A stretch of DNA of 64,000 nt from assembly GCF_027568575.1 (NCBI RefSeq), contig NZ_JANUVP010000014.1, one strand, 5' to 3'. Below are positions 62,615-64,000 of the stretch, one piece after another (the stretch's first letter is position 1; the number at the start of each line of letters is the position of its first letter). Made by a program: the position numbers and the translations under genes. The notes beneath the pieces were generated by a model that was not told where the DNA came from, searched no databases, and saw only the letters and a program-made list of their open reading frames with translations. Source of the stretch: Caldifermentibacillus hisashii. Lineage in GTDB: Bacteria > Bacillota > Bacilli > Bacillales > Caldibacillaceae.

Positions 62615-63121
62615 TTATTTCACTGGCACATGATTGGAATGGCAAACCTCCAAATTCTGGGGAATCGAGGTAAATGACTTAACCAAATCCCCTTCATAAA
62701 TAAACCGATGCTCATAAGTTTGATTATCATGAAGCATGGCAGGGAAAAAGTAATGAAGATTGGCAATTCCTTGGTTTTCGGTATCAAGAATCCAATCAAT
62801 TTTTTTCCAATCCAAAATGCCTTCATCGGTTTTGGTTGGGGTCGAATAGCTAAAATCAGCTGGGAGATCGGCTAAATATAAGTACATGCCACCACCGTCA
62901 AAACTTCCTACATTCCAGGTGACAGTTCCCTTATAATGAATTGTTTCGAGCTTAATCCCGGTCTCTTCTTTAATCTCACGCAGCACGCAATCAAGTGGCG
63001 TCTCATTCGGCAGCAATTTTCCGCCCACGCCATTCCAACAGCCCATCCAGTACGGTTTTTCCCGGTTTAACAACAAAATTTCGTCTCCTCGTTTCAAAAA
63101 AGCAATTGTATACTTTAACAC
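62615..63121 (-). CDS. Nudix hydrolase (8-oxo-dGTP diphosphatase-like)
   Basis: A 168-residue Nudix protein. The Nudix box is GKLLPNETPLDCVLREIKEETGI, with the REIKEETGI metal-binding core. The N-terminus YTIAFLKRGDEILLLNREKPYWMGCWNGVGG matches the MutT/YvcI type. It hydrolyses nucleoside diphosphates linked to another moiety, perhaps oxidised nucleotides. GTG start at 63121 follows GAGGTGG. Monocistronic. Confidence 0.92.
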   Translation of the reverse strand: MLKYTIAFLKRGDEILLLNREKPYWMGCWNGVGGKLLPNETPLDCVLREIKEETGIKLETIHYKGTVTWNVGSFDGGGMYLYLADLPADFSYSTPTKTDEGILDWKKIDWILDTENQGIANLHYFFPAMLHDNQTYEHRFIYEGDLVKSFTSIPQNLEVCHSNHVPVK

Positions 63122-63283
63122 AATACCACCTCAGTTATCAGGAAATGCTCAGTTTTTATCTATGTTATCACGAATACAAAAAGAAGAAAATCTATTCATT
63201 CGAATACTAGTGAAAACCGTTGCCAGATTGTATAATAATGATAAGAATTTTTACATGGAAAGGGATGAAAAGGGGATCTTTTC

Positions 63284-64000
63284 ATGAAAGTACAAAACCC
63301 TCATGACAAATTTTTTAGAGAAACGATGGGGAATGTTCCGACAGCAAAAGAATTCCTACACCATTACCTCCCTAAAAACATATTACAAGTGATTGACTTG
63401 GACACAATAGAAGTACAAAAGGATAGTTTTAAAAGAAAAGCGGAGGGGCCCGCTTAGCGACGTACAAACTGGAGCCCCCCGCAATGAGAGCAGATTTGCT
63501 TCCTCGAATAGGCATCGCACGAAGAAAAAGCGATTAGCTTTTTCGAGGAAAAGGAAACACGGGGAGGCACGAGCCGATGTTGACTTATCGTAGTGGAGGG
63601 GAGCGAAGTTTGCTAGTCGCTGGGGACCGGAGCTAGACAAAAAAACTAGTCCAAAGTTTTTTTTCTGTATTTTAATCTATCTTAATTCTGTCAATCAGGA
63701 GTTCAAGGATTATTTTTCAGACTTGGTGTTTCGGGTGGTGATTTCCGGAAAAGAAGGTTACATCTCTTTCCTATTCGAACATAAAAGCTATCCGGATAAA
63801 GCTATTGCCATACAACTGCTGAAATACATGGCGGAAATATGGGAAACGAAAATGAAAAGGAAGAAGTAAGCGAGCTGCCAATCGTAATTCCCCTTGTTGT
63901 CTATCATGGCGAGAGTAAATGGAGATTTCCGCTCCATTTAGGAGGGTTTTTAAATGGTTTTGAGGAAATGCCACAACATGTGAAAGAATACTTGCCAAAC
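63284..64000 (+). pseudogene. Rpn/PD-(D/E)XK nuclease-transposase family gene, interrupted and frameshifted
   Basis: ATG at 63284 after AAAGGGGATC begins MKVQNPHDKFFRETMGNVPT, the start of Rpn (recombination-promoting nuclease) proteins. The frame is broken after KDSF at about 63433 by a roughly 205-bp insertion, then resumes as QEFKDYFSDLVFRVVISGKEGYISFLFEHKSYPD (the nuclease motif), and shifts frame near 63860 to NEKEEVSELPIVIPLVVYHGESKW. The window ends before the C-terminus. An intact family member would nick DNA; this copy cannot be translated as one protein. Confidence 0.82.
63436..63639. mobile_element. About 205-bp repeat-like insertion within the Rpn gene
   Basis: A GC-richer block from AAAAGCGGAGGGGCCCGCTTAGCG to CGGAGCTAGACA-type text separates two parts of the Rpn reading frame. 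AAAGCGGAGG...GGAGCTAGAC is a recognisable layout of dispersed imperfect palindromic repeats in Bacillaceae. A T-rich piece (63640-63700) follows before homology resumes. No clear target duplication was found. Confidence 0.6.

Noticed and set aside
63383..63640. 85-residue minus-strand ORF over the Rpn insertion
   Set aside because: It lies within the inserted repeat; such frames recur in repeat elements without coding meaning.

Overview
The window looks like chromosomal DNA from a low-GC Gram-positive bacterium of the family Bacillaceae. It has strong AGGAGG-type ribosome binding sites, CcpA-like cre sites, a T-box ahead of serS, a ycsF/ycsG/ycsI/kipI/kipA cluster as in Bacillus, LPxTG-type wall proteins, and a TxpA/BsrG-like type I toxin. 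No tRNA, rRNA or CRISPR array was seen. Assignment to a species is not possible from this sequence alone.

Layout. 1-2276: end of pntA and complete pntB (proton-translocating transhydrogenase). 2277-4250: an intergenic tandem repeat split by a small MITE-like element, then an IS200/IS605-type unit with tnpB, a divergent 47-residue ribbon-helix-helix gene and a candidate guide RNA end. 4685-5830: a macro-domain (DarG-like) gene followed by a broken DarT-like toxin gene. 6318-7538: dicarboxylate/glutamate symporter. 8142-12934: 5-oxoprolinase genes pxpB, pxpC and pxpA, with an NRAMP-type transporter and YcsI. 13323-14734 (minus): a three-gene toxin-antitoxin-chaperone unit, namely an ADP-ribosyltransferase-like toxin, a small middle gene and a SecB-like chaperone. 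It resembles the CmdTAC phage-defence system.

15089-42446 is almost entirely sugar catabolism. It holds a mannosylglycerate-type PTS and GH38 mannosidase locus whose regulator and PTS gene each carry a homopolymer frameshift. Next are a BglG/MtlR-type regulator with an ascorbate-family PTS and a transaldolase-like aldolase, and a PRD regulator with the poorly characterised EF_0829-EF_0839-type cluster (amidohydrolase, four small or membrane proteins that look like a transporter, DgaE/DgaF-like enzymes). The block ends with a LacI-controlled ABC importer, GH13, DUF1861 and GH130 operon. Each operon pairs its own regulator with uptake and first-step enzymes, and several have cre-like sites, so carbon catabolite control is likely.

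42517-44660: decayed prophage DNA with a type I toxin. 45022-47553: a wall-anchored SGNH hydrolase and a LysM/3D-domain protein. 48068-52592: L-serine uptake and deamination (sdaC, sdaAA, sdaAB) with a divergent YheO-like regulator. 52885-54500: serS with a T-box leader. 54734-55796: a striking 52-bp-period tandem array. A second MITE-like copy with a perfect 9-bp target duplication sits in the array's last unit. 55996-58818: a YhcR-like wall-anchored nucleotidase with an internal deletion. 59555-63121: a permease, an L,D-transpeptidase and a Nudix hydrolase. 63284-64000: an Rpn-family nuclease pseudogene interrupted by a repeat element.
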